Of a stretch of 6,027 nt of DNA, positions 1 to 5,980 are shown piece by piece. Position 1 is the stretch's first letter; each line of letters begins with the position of its first letter. The notes below the pieces were generated by a model. That model was not told where the DNA came from, searched no databases, and worked only from the letters and a program-made list of their open reading frames with translations. Source of the stretch: Prevotellaceae bacterium UBA6858. Its GTDB lineage: Bacteria; Bacteroidota; Bacteroidia; Bacteroidales; Bacteroidaceae. The stretch covers positions 2,235 to 8,261 of the forward strand of contig DKDC01000003.1 in NCBI GenBank assembly GCA_002451695.1, in the 5' to 3' direction. The position numbers were made by a program, and so were the translations under genes.

Positions 1-52
1 GTCCTATGTAGTTTTTCCTGCGTCCTTTGTAGTTTTCGGGGAGTTTCGGGAG
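1..52. repeat. Degenerate short direct repeat at left edge
   Basis: Two copies of a GTCCTwTGTAGTTTT unit lie at 1-15 and 22-36, giving a 21-base period with one mismatch. A decayed AGTTT-CGGG pair follows at about 32-50 (AGTTTTCGGGG, then AGTTTCGGG). The tract is cut by the window edge, so its full copy number is unknown. It lies downstream of the leftward flippase and contains no open frame of interest. It may be the end of a simple-sequence or minisatellite tract. No function is claimed. Confidence 0.5.
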
Positions 53-69
53 AAGCAATCGATTGAGGT

Positions 70-180
70 TTTGCGATAATTGTAGGGGCGGCTTTACCGC
101 CCAAAATAGCGCAGCGCAAAAATGGGAAATGATCCCGCACAATTCCGGGCGTATGCAACACGCCCCTGCGGAGGCGCAAA
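70..180. repeat. Palindromic, hairpin-rich intergenic element (REP/MITE-like)
   Basis: The ends are imperfect inverted repeats: TTTGCG (70-75) with CGCAAA (175-180), and GTAGGGGCG (82-90) with CGCCCCTGC (161-169, one G.T wobble). Inside are three local hairpins: GGGCGG/CCGCCC (86-91 with 97-102, loop CTTTA), GGGA/TCCC (124-127 with 133-136) and GGGCGT/ACGCCC (147-152 with 160-165). The two outer hairpins share their bases with the long-range pairing, so a cruciform-like form and a two-hairpin form are alternatives. No transposase or coding potential is present. The position, 28 bases past the flippase stop, means it could also act as a transcript end or mRNA stabiliser for that gene, but no T-run follows the hairpins. 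From memory, similar GTAGGGGCG...CGCCCCTAC hairpins are dispersed in gut bacterial genomes; this was not checked. Confidence 0.6.
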
Positions 181-207
181 TTTATTGGCAGACTGTCGTT
201 TGCGTGT

Positions 208-1659
208 TTACCGCTTTCTTATTTTCCCCAAGATGAAGCCCACGCTCTCGCGGAATATCTCGGCGTGGGCAAAGTGCATTATCGCGCAATAGCAAACCGC
301 CGCGACAACGAACTTCACGGCGAGCTTCGCCACCAAACCGTCCGCAAACAACGCCGCGCCCCACGCCGCAGCCATTGCAGCCATTGCCGAAACGGCAAAG
401 GGCGCGATGTCGAGCAATGTTTCGGCAAACCGCAAACCAATCTCCCTGTGCGCCATGAAATGCCACACCATGAGCCACGCCACCTGCAACCCGGCAATGA
501 AGCAGAGCAGCGTCTGAACACCGCAACCGCGAAAGTACAGCACAAGGATTATAAGCAACTGCATGAGCATCATTGAAGCCGTGCCGACAAAAAACGCTGA
601 CGAACGGCCACGGGATATGAGGAGGTTGGAATACAGTTGCGAGACAGGGATGAACGCACCCGCCACGCACAATATCTGCAAGTAAGGCACGCAAGCCAGC
701 CATTGGGCTTTCAGGGCAAGGGGGACAAACTCGGGGGCGACTGTTGCAAGACCCAGCATGGCGGGAAAGGAGAGGAACGACGTGAAGCGCACCATTTTGC
801 GGAACACCTGCTTTTGGCGCGACTGCCCGCCCGCCTTTGCCAGCACCGGCTGCGCCACCGACGACATGGTGGTGGTGATTAGCGAATAGCCCATGGTGTT
901 CCATTTGTTCGCCTGCGAGTAAAGCCCTACCTCATGGCGCGGGAAATAATGCCCAAGCTGCGCCTGGAGGAACTGGTTGTTGAGCGTCGTGAGCACATTG
1001 GTGGCGAGAATCTTGCTGCTGAAGCCGAACATCCCCCTTATGGGCTTTAAGTCGAACTGCATCTTGGGTCTCCACGGAGAGAGCGACCAATACATAACCA
1101 CAATCATGAGCTTGTATGTGAGGTCTTGCGCCACGAGTCCCCAATATGCAAACCCACGCAAGACGAGAACAATGCCCACAGCGCCGGCAACGCATACGGC
1201 CACAAAGGTGGCAATCATTCTTTGCTTCACCATAAGGTTGCGGAAAAGATATGCCGACTGGGCTATGCCCAGGCTTGAGACAACAAAGCCGAGGAACGAC
1301 ACGCGGGCAAGCATTGTAAGTTCGGGCGTATGGTTGAACGCCGAAATCAAGGGCGCGGCAAACCACAGCACACCGTACAGCACCACGCTCATGAGGAACG
1401 AGAACCACAGCACGGCGTTATAGTCGCGGTCGCCAACGCTTTTCTTTATGGCTATGGCCGATGTGAAGCCGCTCTCCTCGAGGTTGGCCGCCAGAAGCGA
1501 GAACACCGTGAGCATGGCAACCATGCCATAGTCGGCGGGGAGCAGGTGGCGTGCCAGCACTATGCCTATCACCAGAGCCAAAACCTGCTGCACCCCTCCG
1601 GAGACCCCGCCCCAGAAAAGCCCTTTGGCTGTGCGTTCCTTTAACGTTGATTCTGCCAT
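208..1659 (-). CDS. Wzx/TuaB-type polysaccharide flippase (MOP superfamily)
   Basis: This 483-residue integral membrane protein should move undecaprenyl-diphosphate-linked oligosaccharide from the cytoplasmic to the periplasmic face of the inner membrane. Family signs are the N-terminal block with ARHLLPADYGMVAML (residues 36-50) followed by an LEESGFTSAI segment (60-69), and the central EVGLYSQANKW (243-253) followed by a VAQPVLAK segment (268-275). These match the polysaccharide-synthesis/TuaB-like branch of the multidrug/oligosaccharidyl-lipid/polysaccharide exporters. I count about 12-14 hydrophobic segments, the clearest near 14-36, 83-107, 115-135, 151-190, 292-312, 322-347, 353-375, 383-402, 417-438 and 443-465; length is normal for the family. 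The start at 1659 is chosen because similarity begins at MAESTLKERTAKGLFWGG and a -7 box lies just upstream. The same frame stays open back to 3252, but that part is the antisense of the next gene. The gene is divergent from the three-gene operon. The sugar substrate cannot be told. Confidence 0.9.
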   Translation of the reverse strand: MAESTLKERTAKGLFWGGVSGGVQQVLALVIGIVLARHLLPADYGMVAMLTVFSLLAANLEESGFTSAIAIKKSVGDRDYNAVLWFSFLMSVVLYGVLWFAAPLISAFNHTPELTMLARVSFLGFVVSSLGIAQSAYLFRNLMVKQRMIATFVAVCVAGAVGIVLVLRGFAYWGLVAQDLTYKLMIVVMYWSLSPWRPKMQFDLKPIRGMFGFSSKILATNVLTTLNNQFLQAQLGHYFPRHEVGLYSQANKWNTMGYSLITTTMSSVAQPVLAKAGGQSRQKQVFRKMVRFTSFLSFPAMLGLATVAPEFVPLALKAQWLACVPYLQILCVAGAFIPVSQLYSNLLISRGRSSAFFVGTASMMLMQLLIILVLYFRGCGVQTLLCFIAGLQVAWLMVWHFMAHREIGLRFAETLLDIAPFAVSAMAAMAAAWGAALFADGLVAKLAVKFVVAAVCYCAIMHFAHAEIFRESVGFILGKIRKR

Positions 1660-1665
1660 AGGCTG

Positions 1666-1673
1666 CAAAATTA
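1666..1673 (-). promoter_or_regulatory. Bacteroidetes -7 box for the flippase gene
   Basis: On the minus strand this reads TAATTTTG followed by C, an exact match to the Bacteroidetes TAnnTTTG(Y) -7 element. The flippase ATG begins only 6 bases past the box, so transcription would start at or within about 3 bases of the start codon and the message would be leaderless or nearly so. The best -33 candidate is TGTG (1691-1694), with a 17-base spacer. It differs from the TTTG consensus and the spacing is short, so the -33 part is weak. Confidence 0.6.
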
Positions 1674-1748
1674 ACCTTTTCGCGCTTACGCACAGGCGGC
1701 AGACGCACAAATAATGCGCAAACGCCCCACTCTGTTGCAATAAAATAC

Positions 1749-1756
1749 TAATTTTG
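1749..1756 (+). promoter_or_regulatory. Bacteroidetes -7 box for the rightward operon
   Basis: TAATTTTG followed by C is the same nine bases as the box facing the other way 75 bases to the left. It would start the transcript around 1760-1763, leaving a leader of about 10-14 bases before the ATG at 1774. No proper TTTG -33 element sits at the usual 19-21-base spacing; a GTTG at 1734-1737 is too close. The leader has no Shine-Dalgarno sequence, as is normal in Bacteroidetes. This is the only promoter-like signal I see for the three rightward genes. Confidence 0.55.
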
Positions 1757-1773
1757 CGCCGTATTGCAAGCCA

Positions 1774-3570
1774 ATGAAACCATACAACATAATATATAGG
1801 GCGTTCAAAAGCCTTGCCGCCCCGCTGCGCAAGGAATGCGTGTTCTTCGTGTTCATGTACATTGTGTTTGTGGCGGCGCGTATTCTCGAATCGCCCACGT
1901 CGCACACGCCGGCATACGTTTTCTATCTTGAGAACGTCGCCGACCTGTACATTCTCTGCGTCCTGCTGTGCGCCGTCCCCCGAAAGGCAAGGCTGTGGGC
2001 GCGCACCATAATATACGCCATAGGATATGCGGCGGCGATAGCCGAGGGTTTTGTGCACGAACGTTTCCACCTGTTCTTCGGCCCCATTACAATACAGCTT
2101 GTGAGCGAGACAACGCCGGGAGAAACCTCCGAGTTCCTTGCCTCCTACCTTAAAGGCTGGGCGTTGTGGAAAACGCTGCTGGTATACGTGCCGATAATCG
2201 CCGCAAACGCCGCCAGCGAAGCATTCAAGGGAAAACTCAGCACGCTTTTGGGCAAGAACATACCGCAAGGCGTGAAAACAGTGGCGAACATAGCCGTCCC
2301 CATAGCCGTTGCAGCGTGCTTGGCATGCTCTGCGGGCGAAAAGGCGCAAATGCTGAAATTTTTCACAAGCCGCGACACCGACGAGGCGGAACACGCCGAC
2401 AGCCACGCATTCCACACCCCGTTCTACAGGATAGTTTTCTCCACGAAATTCCTCAGCCTCAGTTCGGGCGAGCTGGAACGTATGCGCGAAAACATGAGGA
2501 ACATAAAAATCGACAGCTGCAAGCGCACCGTCAAAAACATAATACTCTACATCGGCGAGAGCTATAACAAGCACCACTCCCAACTCTACGGCTACAATCT
2601 CGAAACCACGCCTCACCAAAAGGCAATGGCAGACGAGGGTTCGCTGGTTGTGTTCAAGGACGCCGTAACGCCGTGGAATGTTACGAGCAATGTTTTCAAG
2701 GACGTGCTTTCCACCCACTCCACCGACCAAAGCGGCTCGTGGACTGACGGAGTGCTGATACCCGGGGTGCTGAAAAAGGCGGGCTACAAGGTGGCTTTCA
2801 TCACCAGCCAGTTCTACAAAAGCCCCAACCTCGGAGTTGTGGACTTCAACGGCAGTTTCTTTCTCAACGACAGGGAAATTGAGCGCGAGTGTTTTGACTA
2901 CCGCAACAAATACCGCAAAGCCTACGACACCACGCTCGTAGGGGAGATTGACAAGTTCCCTGCCGGCGAATGCAACTTCATTATCTTCCACGGCATGGGG
3001 CAGCACCAGGAATACAGCAAGCGTTTCGGGAAAGGCGGCGTGCATTTCACCGCCGGCGACTACCCTTCGCGCAACGACCTCACCGTTTACGAGAAACAGA
3101 TAGTGGCAGACTACGACAACGCCACACGCTATAACGACAAAGTGGTCAAGATGCTTTGCAACCGTTTCAGGAACGAAGACGCCGTTGTGGTTTACCTGCC
3201 CGACCACGGCGAGGAAGTTTTCGACCGTCTGCACTCCTACGGGCGCGACCACAACGCCGAAGTGTCGGCCGACATAGCTTATTCGGAATTTGAAGTGCCT
3301 TTTGAGATTTGGTTCTCACCCAAGGCAAGGCAAAAGCACGCGGAAATTTACAACGCCGCACGCAACGCCGCACGCAAGCCTTTCTCCACCGACGACCTGC
3401 CCCACCTGCTCATGGGTTTGGCGGGAATTTCATCGCCGCTCTATGATGCGCGGCGCGACTTGCTCAGCCCCGCGTTCAACGCCTCAAGAAAACGCATCCT
3501 GAAGCGCACCGTGGACTACGACTCGCTGATGAACGCCGCCAAAAACAGCAAACCTGCATGGAAACAATAA
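1774..3570 (+). CDS. EptA/CptA-type phosphoethanolamine transferase (membrane sulfatase-fold)
   Basis: This 598-residue protein has about five N-terminal membrane helices (near 21-38, 48-68, 76-93, 127-146, 168-186) followed by a periplasmic alkaline-phosphatase/sulfatase-fold domain (about 250-570). Members transfer phosphoethanolamine from phosphatidylethanolamine to lipid A, core sugars or other glycans. Visible active-site motifs are IGES (260-263, metal-ligand Glu262), WNVTSNVFKDVLS (301-313, with Thr304 as likely nucleophile by analogy with CptA), HGMGQHQEY (406-414), and PDHGEEVFD (476-484, metal ligands Asp477 and His478) followed by RDHN (491-494, His493). The C-terminal LLMGLAGI...LYDARRDLLSPAF region is also typical. 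The ATG is 18-25 bases past the -7 box and precedes the first helix well. The spacing IGES...TPWNVTSN resembles CptA more than EptA/MCR, so a core or capsule sugar is a plausible acceptor. A phosphoglycerol transferase is a less likely alternative. The last 13 bases overlap the next gene. Confidence 0.85.
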   Translation: MKPYNIIYRAFKSLAAPLRKECVFFVFMYIVFVAARILESPTSHTPAYVFYLENVADLYILCVLLCAVPRKARLWARTIIYAIGYAAAIAEGFVHERFHLFFGPITIQLVSETTPGETSEFLASYLKGWALWKTLLVYVPIIAANAASEAFKGKLSTLLGKNIPQGVKTVANIAVPIAVAACLACSAGEKAQMLKFFTSRDTDEAEHADSHAFHTPFYRIVFSTKFLSLSSGELERMRENMRNIKIDSCKRTVKNIILYIGESYNKHHSQLYGYNLETTPHQKAMADEGSLVVFKDAVTPWNVTSNVFKDVLSTHSTDQSGSWTDGVLIPGVLKKAGYKVAFITSQFYKSPNLGVVDFNGSFFLNDREIERECFDYRNKYRKAYDTTLVGEIDKFPAGECNFIIFHGMGQHQEYSKRFGKGGVHFTAGDYPSRNDLTVYEKQIVADYDNATRYNDKVVKMLCNRFRNEDAVVVYLPDHGEEVFDRLHSYGRDHNAEVSADIAYSEFEVPFEIWFSPKARQKHAEIYNAARNAARKPFSTDDLPHLLMGLAGISSPLYDARRDLLSPAFNASRKRILKRTVDYDSLMNAAKNSKPAWKQ

Positions 3571-4625
3571 TATCGCGGCGCGACTCGGCGTTTCTCAAGG
3601 GCACCGCAATACTCGCAATCGTGCTTCATAACTTCTGCCACTGGATTCCGGGAAGCGTGGTGGAAAACGAATACAATTTCAGCGTGCGGAACACCCTCAA
3701 CCTTTTGGACATACTGCAAAACGGCGGGCCGCACATAGTCCTAAACCTGTTTTCATACTTCGGCTGCTACGGCGTTCCTGTTTTCCTTTTCATCAGCGGC
3801 TATGGCGTGGCAAGGAAATACGAGGGCGGCGCAAGCCCTGCGGCAACCGCCCCCACCGTATGGCGTTTCGCGCGATACAACGCCCTGAAACTATGGCGAC
3901 TCATGTTTGCCGGCGTGCTGCTGCTCTACATATACGAAACCGCGTTCACCACAGGCTGGCGGCACGGCTACATGAACATCGTGTGGCTGTTCGGTTTCCT
4001 GACGAACTTCTTTCCACAGGCAAACCCCGGCATACTTCCCAAGCAGGACCTGCTTCTCGGCCCGTGGTGGTACTTTTCGCTCACAATGCAAATGTACCTG
4101 CTCTACCGCCTGTGGTATTGGGGGCGCGGCAAAAAGGCCATCATCGCGAGCGCGGCGGTTTGCGTGCTGCTGCAAGTGGCTGCCGTAACCGTTTGCAACG
4201 ACAACAGCCAGACCATGCTCCACTATTTGCGCTACACGCTGCTCGCCTGTCTGCAGCCGTTCGCCCTCGGCGTATGGGCGGCGCGTTACGGCATAAGGAC
4301 AAACGCCGCCGTATATACAGTGTGCGCCATTGTGTTCGCTGCTTCGCTCTTCAATGTGTTTGCATGGATATTGGCGCCTCTGGCACTCGCCGTTCTCGCA
4401 ATCCCGCTCAAAAACATCGGCGCGGCGTGGCTCCGCAAGCCCGCAGAGTGGCTCGGCGGAATATCCGCCTCGCTTTTCGTGCTCCACCCAGTGGTGCGCT
4501 GCTTCATCAACCCCCGCTACGGCGGAAACATATATGCTATGCTGGCGGAATACCTTGCCATCAGCATTGCCGCCGCATGGCTGCTGACAAAACTGTTGAA
4601 CCTCTTTCCCAAGCCCAGACTATGA
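3558..4625 (+). CDS. Acyltransferase-3 family membrane protein (probable glycan O-acyltransferase)
   Basis: This 355-residue polytopic protein has about 10-11 hydrophobic segments (near 12-30, 62-82, 110-127, 138-152, 169-187, 194-212, 223-241, 250-284, 301-316, 328-347). It resembles the OafA/acyltransferase-3 family, which transfers acetyl or other acyl groups from the cytoplasm to sugars of surface glycans. Family signs are a basic residue followed by His in the first helix (FLKGTAILAIVLHNFCHW, 12-29; His24 likely catalytic), GVPVFLFISGYG (72-83), PWWYFSLTMQMYLLY (169-183) and ISASLFVLHPVVR (302-314). The Lys14-to-His24 spacing is nine residues rather than the usual ten of the R-X10-H motif. 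The ATG lies inside the end of the transferase gene, 13 bases overlapping, which points to translational coupling. No Shine-Dalgarno is present. There is no SGNH-hydrolase extension, so acyl transfer to the final acceptor would rest on this domain alone. The exact acyl group and acceptor are unknown. Confidence 0.85.
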   Translation: METIISRRDSAFLKGTAILAIVLHNFCHWIPGSVVENEYNFSVRNTLNLLDILQNGGPHIVLNLFSYFGCYGVPVFLFISGYGVARKYEGGASPAATAPTVWRFARYNALKLWRLMFAGVLLLYIYETAFTTGWRHGYMNIVWLFGFLTNFFPQANPGILPKQDLLLGPWWYFSLTMQMYLLYRLWYWGRGKKAIIASAAVCVLLQVAAVTVCNDNSQTMLHYLRYTLLACLQPFALGVWAARYGIRTNAAVYTVCAIVFAASLFNVFAWILAPLALAVLAIPLKNIGAAWLRKPAEWLGGISASLFVLHPVVRCFINPRYGGNIYAMLAEYLAISIAAAWLLTKLLNLFPKPRL

Positions 4626-5668
4626 TTTCAAAAACCGAAGCCGACGCAATGGCGCAAAGATACCGCGAAGTGAACGAGAGCTACGGCAAGACGCTCGTGT
4701 TCCGCACTGGCATCGACGCCGGGTTCTTTGCCGAGTTCAAGTATCTCGTTCACGCCGTGATATACTGCCTTGAACACAAGCTACAGTTGCAGCTCTACAG
4801 CCGTGGGGCTAACTTCGGCTGGAACAAAGGCTGGGAAGATTATTTCATGCCGTTTTGCAAAGAGGTTGACGAGCCTTACCATTCGCGCCTCAACGTGCAC
4901 TCGCTGCAAAGCCCGTGTATCTTAAAAAAACTTAATCCCAACGTTTCGGCAGCAAATCTCGCGAAATGGAAGCTGAAAACATATTTTAACAACAAGCTCT
5001 GTCGTTTTGAAAACCTGCGTGCATACGGAACGGCGGCGCTCTCCACGTCCGACATTCCGCCCCACAAGGTTCGCAACCGCATATCAATTCCCCAACTCGG
5101 CATTGAGGGGAACTATATCGAGGTGTTCCGCGCCATAGCCTCGATGCTGTGGCGTTTCAATCCCGAAACCCGCGAAGCCGCCGACACACTTATAAAAAGC
5201 CTCGGGCTTCCCGAACACTACGCCGCCACACAAATACGTGGGGGAGACAAAGTTACGGAAGTGGAACTTTACGAGCCGGCACTTTTTGCAAGAACCTTGG
5301 AGCGAAACACCGCCCTGCGAGATGTGCTGCTGCTCACCGATGACCATTCCATTCTTGAGGCTGTGCGCCAGAGCCACCCGCAATTCCGCTGGCACTCACT
5401 CTGTTCGCCCGAGGAGCGGGGCTATTACAACAATTCGTTCACCCAAACCGCAGCCGCCGCAAAACGGGAGCAAATGCAGCGGTTTCTCGCGCAGATTGAC
5501 GCGATGATGCGCGCCGACTTTTTCACAGGCAGCATAACCGTAGGCCCGAGCCTCTTTTTGCTCGAAATGCTCTATCCCAACGGAATGCCCACCGACTGCG
5601 AGCCGCAAGACCTCAACCTCGCAGCCCAACTAAGCATACCCGAACGCGACAAAATGGCAAGAAGATAA
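4622..5668 (+). CDS. GT23-like (FUT8/NodZ-type) putative fucosyltransferase
   Basis: This is a 348-residue soluble protein with no signal peptide or membrane helix, so it is probably cytoplasmic. The N-terminal part has a glycine/aromatic block (RTGIDAGFFAEF, 28-39; VHAVIYCLEHKLQLQL, 43-58) and FGWNKGWEDYFMPF (65-78), which from memory resemble the YGCQLHHVVYC and GGWETVF blocks of FUT8. The C-terminal half carries QIRGGDKVTE (204-213), parallel to HVRRTDKVGTE, then LLTDDHSILEAVRQSHPQF (237-255), parallel to the ATDD...AK..YP block, and ADFFTGS (298-304), parallel to the GTxSS region. Together these suggest a GDP-fucose-type donor and a role in adding fucose or a related deoxysugar to a surface glycan. 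Two donor-motif residues differ from the family: His to Gln204 and the second Arg to Gly207. The true start is the ATG in the ATGA overlap with the acyltransferase stop. The frame is open upstream to 3860, but that part is an Arg-rich shadow. This assignment is from motif memory only. Confidence 0.6.
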   Translation: MISKTEADAMAQRYREVNESYGKTLVFRTGIDAGFFAEFKYLVHAVIYCLEHKLQLQLYSRGANFGWNKGWEDYFMPFCKEVDEPYHSRLNVHSLQSPCILKKLNPNVSAANLAKWKLKTYFNNKLCRFENLRAYGTAALSTSDIPPHKVRNRISIPQLGIEGNYIEVFRAIASMLWRFNPETREAADTLIKSLGLPEHYAATQIRGGDKVTEVELYEPALFARTLERNTALRDVLLLTDDHSILEAVRQSHPQFRWHSLCSPEERGYYNNSFTQTAAAAKREQMQRFLAQIDAMMRADFFTGSITVGPSLFLLEMLYPNGMPTDCEPQDLNLAAQLSIPERDKMARR

Positions 5669-5687
5669 AAAGTTCCGCATCAAAACA

Positions 5688-5777
5688 GTCTTACAACGTC
5701 CGTTCAACACACTTGCTTCGGACGAAGCACGAACTTACACCGGGCGTTCCACACACTCACCACGTACGAAGTAAGAC
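5688..5777. repeat. Nested inverted repeats downstream of the operon
   Basis: The outer arms are perfect 7-mers, GTCTTAC (5688-5694) and GTAAGAC (5771-5777), each with an ACGT a few bases further in (5696-5699 and 5762-5765). Inside are two mutually exclusive hairpins that share bases: CGTCCG with CGGACG (5697-5702 and 5719-5724), and TGCTTC with GAAGCA (5714-5719 and 5724-5729, loop GGAC). There is no T-run after either, so a standard intrinsic terminator is not supported. It may be a degraded small mobile or repeat element, or a structured 3' end for the operon transcript. Confidence 0.4.
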
Positions 5778-5780
5778 CAC

Positions 5781-5845
5781 CGCATTCAGACATTCGATGC
5801 AGCTAATGCGGCAGCGTACAAAGCGTATGCGACAAGCCATATGGC
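5781..5845. repeat. Second cluster of short palindromes
   Basis: CGCATT (5781-5786) pairs with AATGCG (5805-5810) around an 18-base loop, and GCCATATGGC (5836-5845) is a perfect 10-base palindrome. A CACTTGCTT nonamer at 5850-5858 repeats the one at 5710-5718. The palindrome could be a protein-binding site, but nothing else supports that. Confidence 0.3.
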
Positions 5846-5980
5846 GACGCACTTGCTTTCAGCACAATCCACAAAAGCCAAAAAGAATTGCACAACCCGC
5901 GCCGTTTCCTTGCCTTTCGCTCATTTTCCCTCCTTTTTGCATATAGCAGTGCAGTTTTTGCGGCAACATCACGTGCATGG

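Larger units (their letters stand above)
1660..1773. promoter_or_regulatory. Divergent intergenic promoter region
   Basis: This 114-base gap serves both the leftward flippase and the rightward operon. Between the two mirrored -7 boxes lies a direct repeat, ACGCACA at 1688-1694 and 1703-1709 (15-base period), followed by a related GCGCAAACGC at 1717-1726. Such a repeat could bind a regulator controlling both sides, but there is no further support for that. No regulator gene is present in the window. Confidence 0.4.
5669..5980. other. Gene-free stretch after the operon
   Basis: About 310 bases follow the last stop codon without a convincing gene. The open frames here start at TTG codons, give low-complexity basic peptides and match no family I recognise. 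The left part holds the inverted repeats listed separately. The right part has a pyrimidine-rich run on the + strand (about 5902-5937), seen on the minus strand as a purine-rich AAAAAGGAGGGAAAATGAG. That minus-strand string resembles a Shine-Dalgarno with an ATG, but the frame behind it stays short and has no visible similarity. Confidence 0.6.

Noticed and set aside
70..180. CRISPR repeat or riboswitch
   Set aside because: There are no regularly spaced identical repeats, and the element lies downstream of a gene rather than ahead of one.
182..904. 240-residue leftward open frame inside the flippase gene
   Set aside because: Its composition is rich in Cys, His, Arg and Gly with no motifs, and it overlaps a clear flippase gene in another frame.
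208..3252. A single 1014-residue leftward protein that includes the flippase as its C-terminal half
   Set aside because: The extra 531 codons lie antisense to the phosphoethanolamine transferase gene in codon-aligned register. The frame stays open because that gene avoids TTA, CTA and TCA codons. The extension shows no family similarity, and the flippase has its own start and -7 box at 1659-1673.
3860..4621. N-terminal extension of the GT23-like gene overlapping the acyltransferase
   Set aside because: The translated extension is Arg/His/Ala-rich shadow sequence of the acyltransferase gene in another frame. The ATG at 4622 in the ATGA overlap begins the recognisable protein.
5714..5729. Intrinsic terminator for the three-gene operon
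   Set aside because: The 6-base stem with GGAC loop is followed by CGAACTTACACC rather than a T-run, so it does not meet the usual criteria.
5713..5946. 77-residue rightward open frame in the gap after the operon
   Set aside because: It has a TTG start, a basic low-complexity product, overlap with inverted repeats and no recognisable motif.
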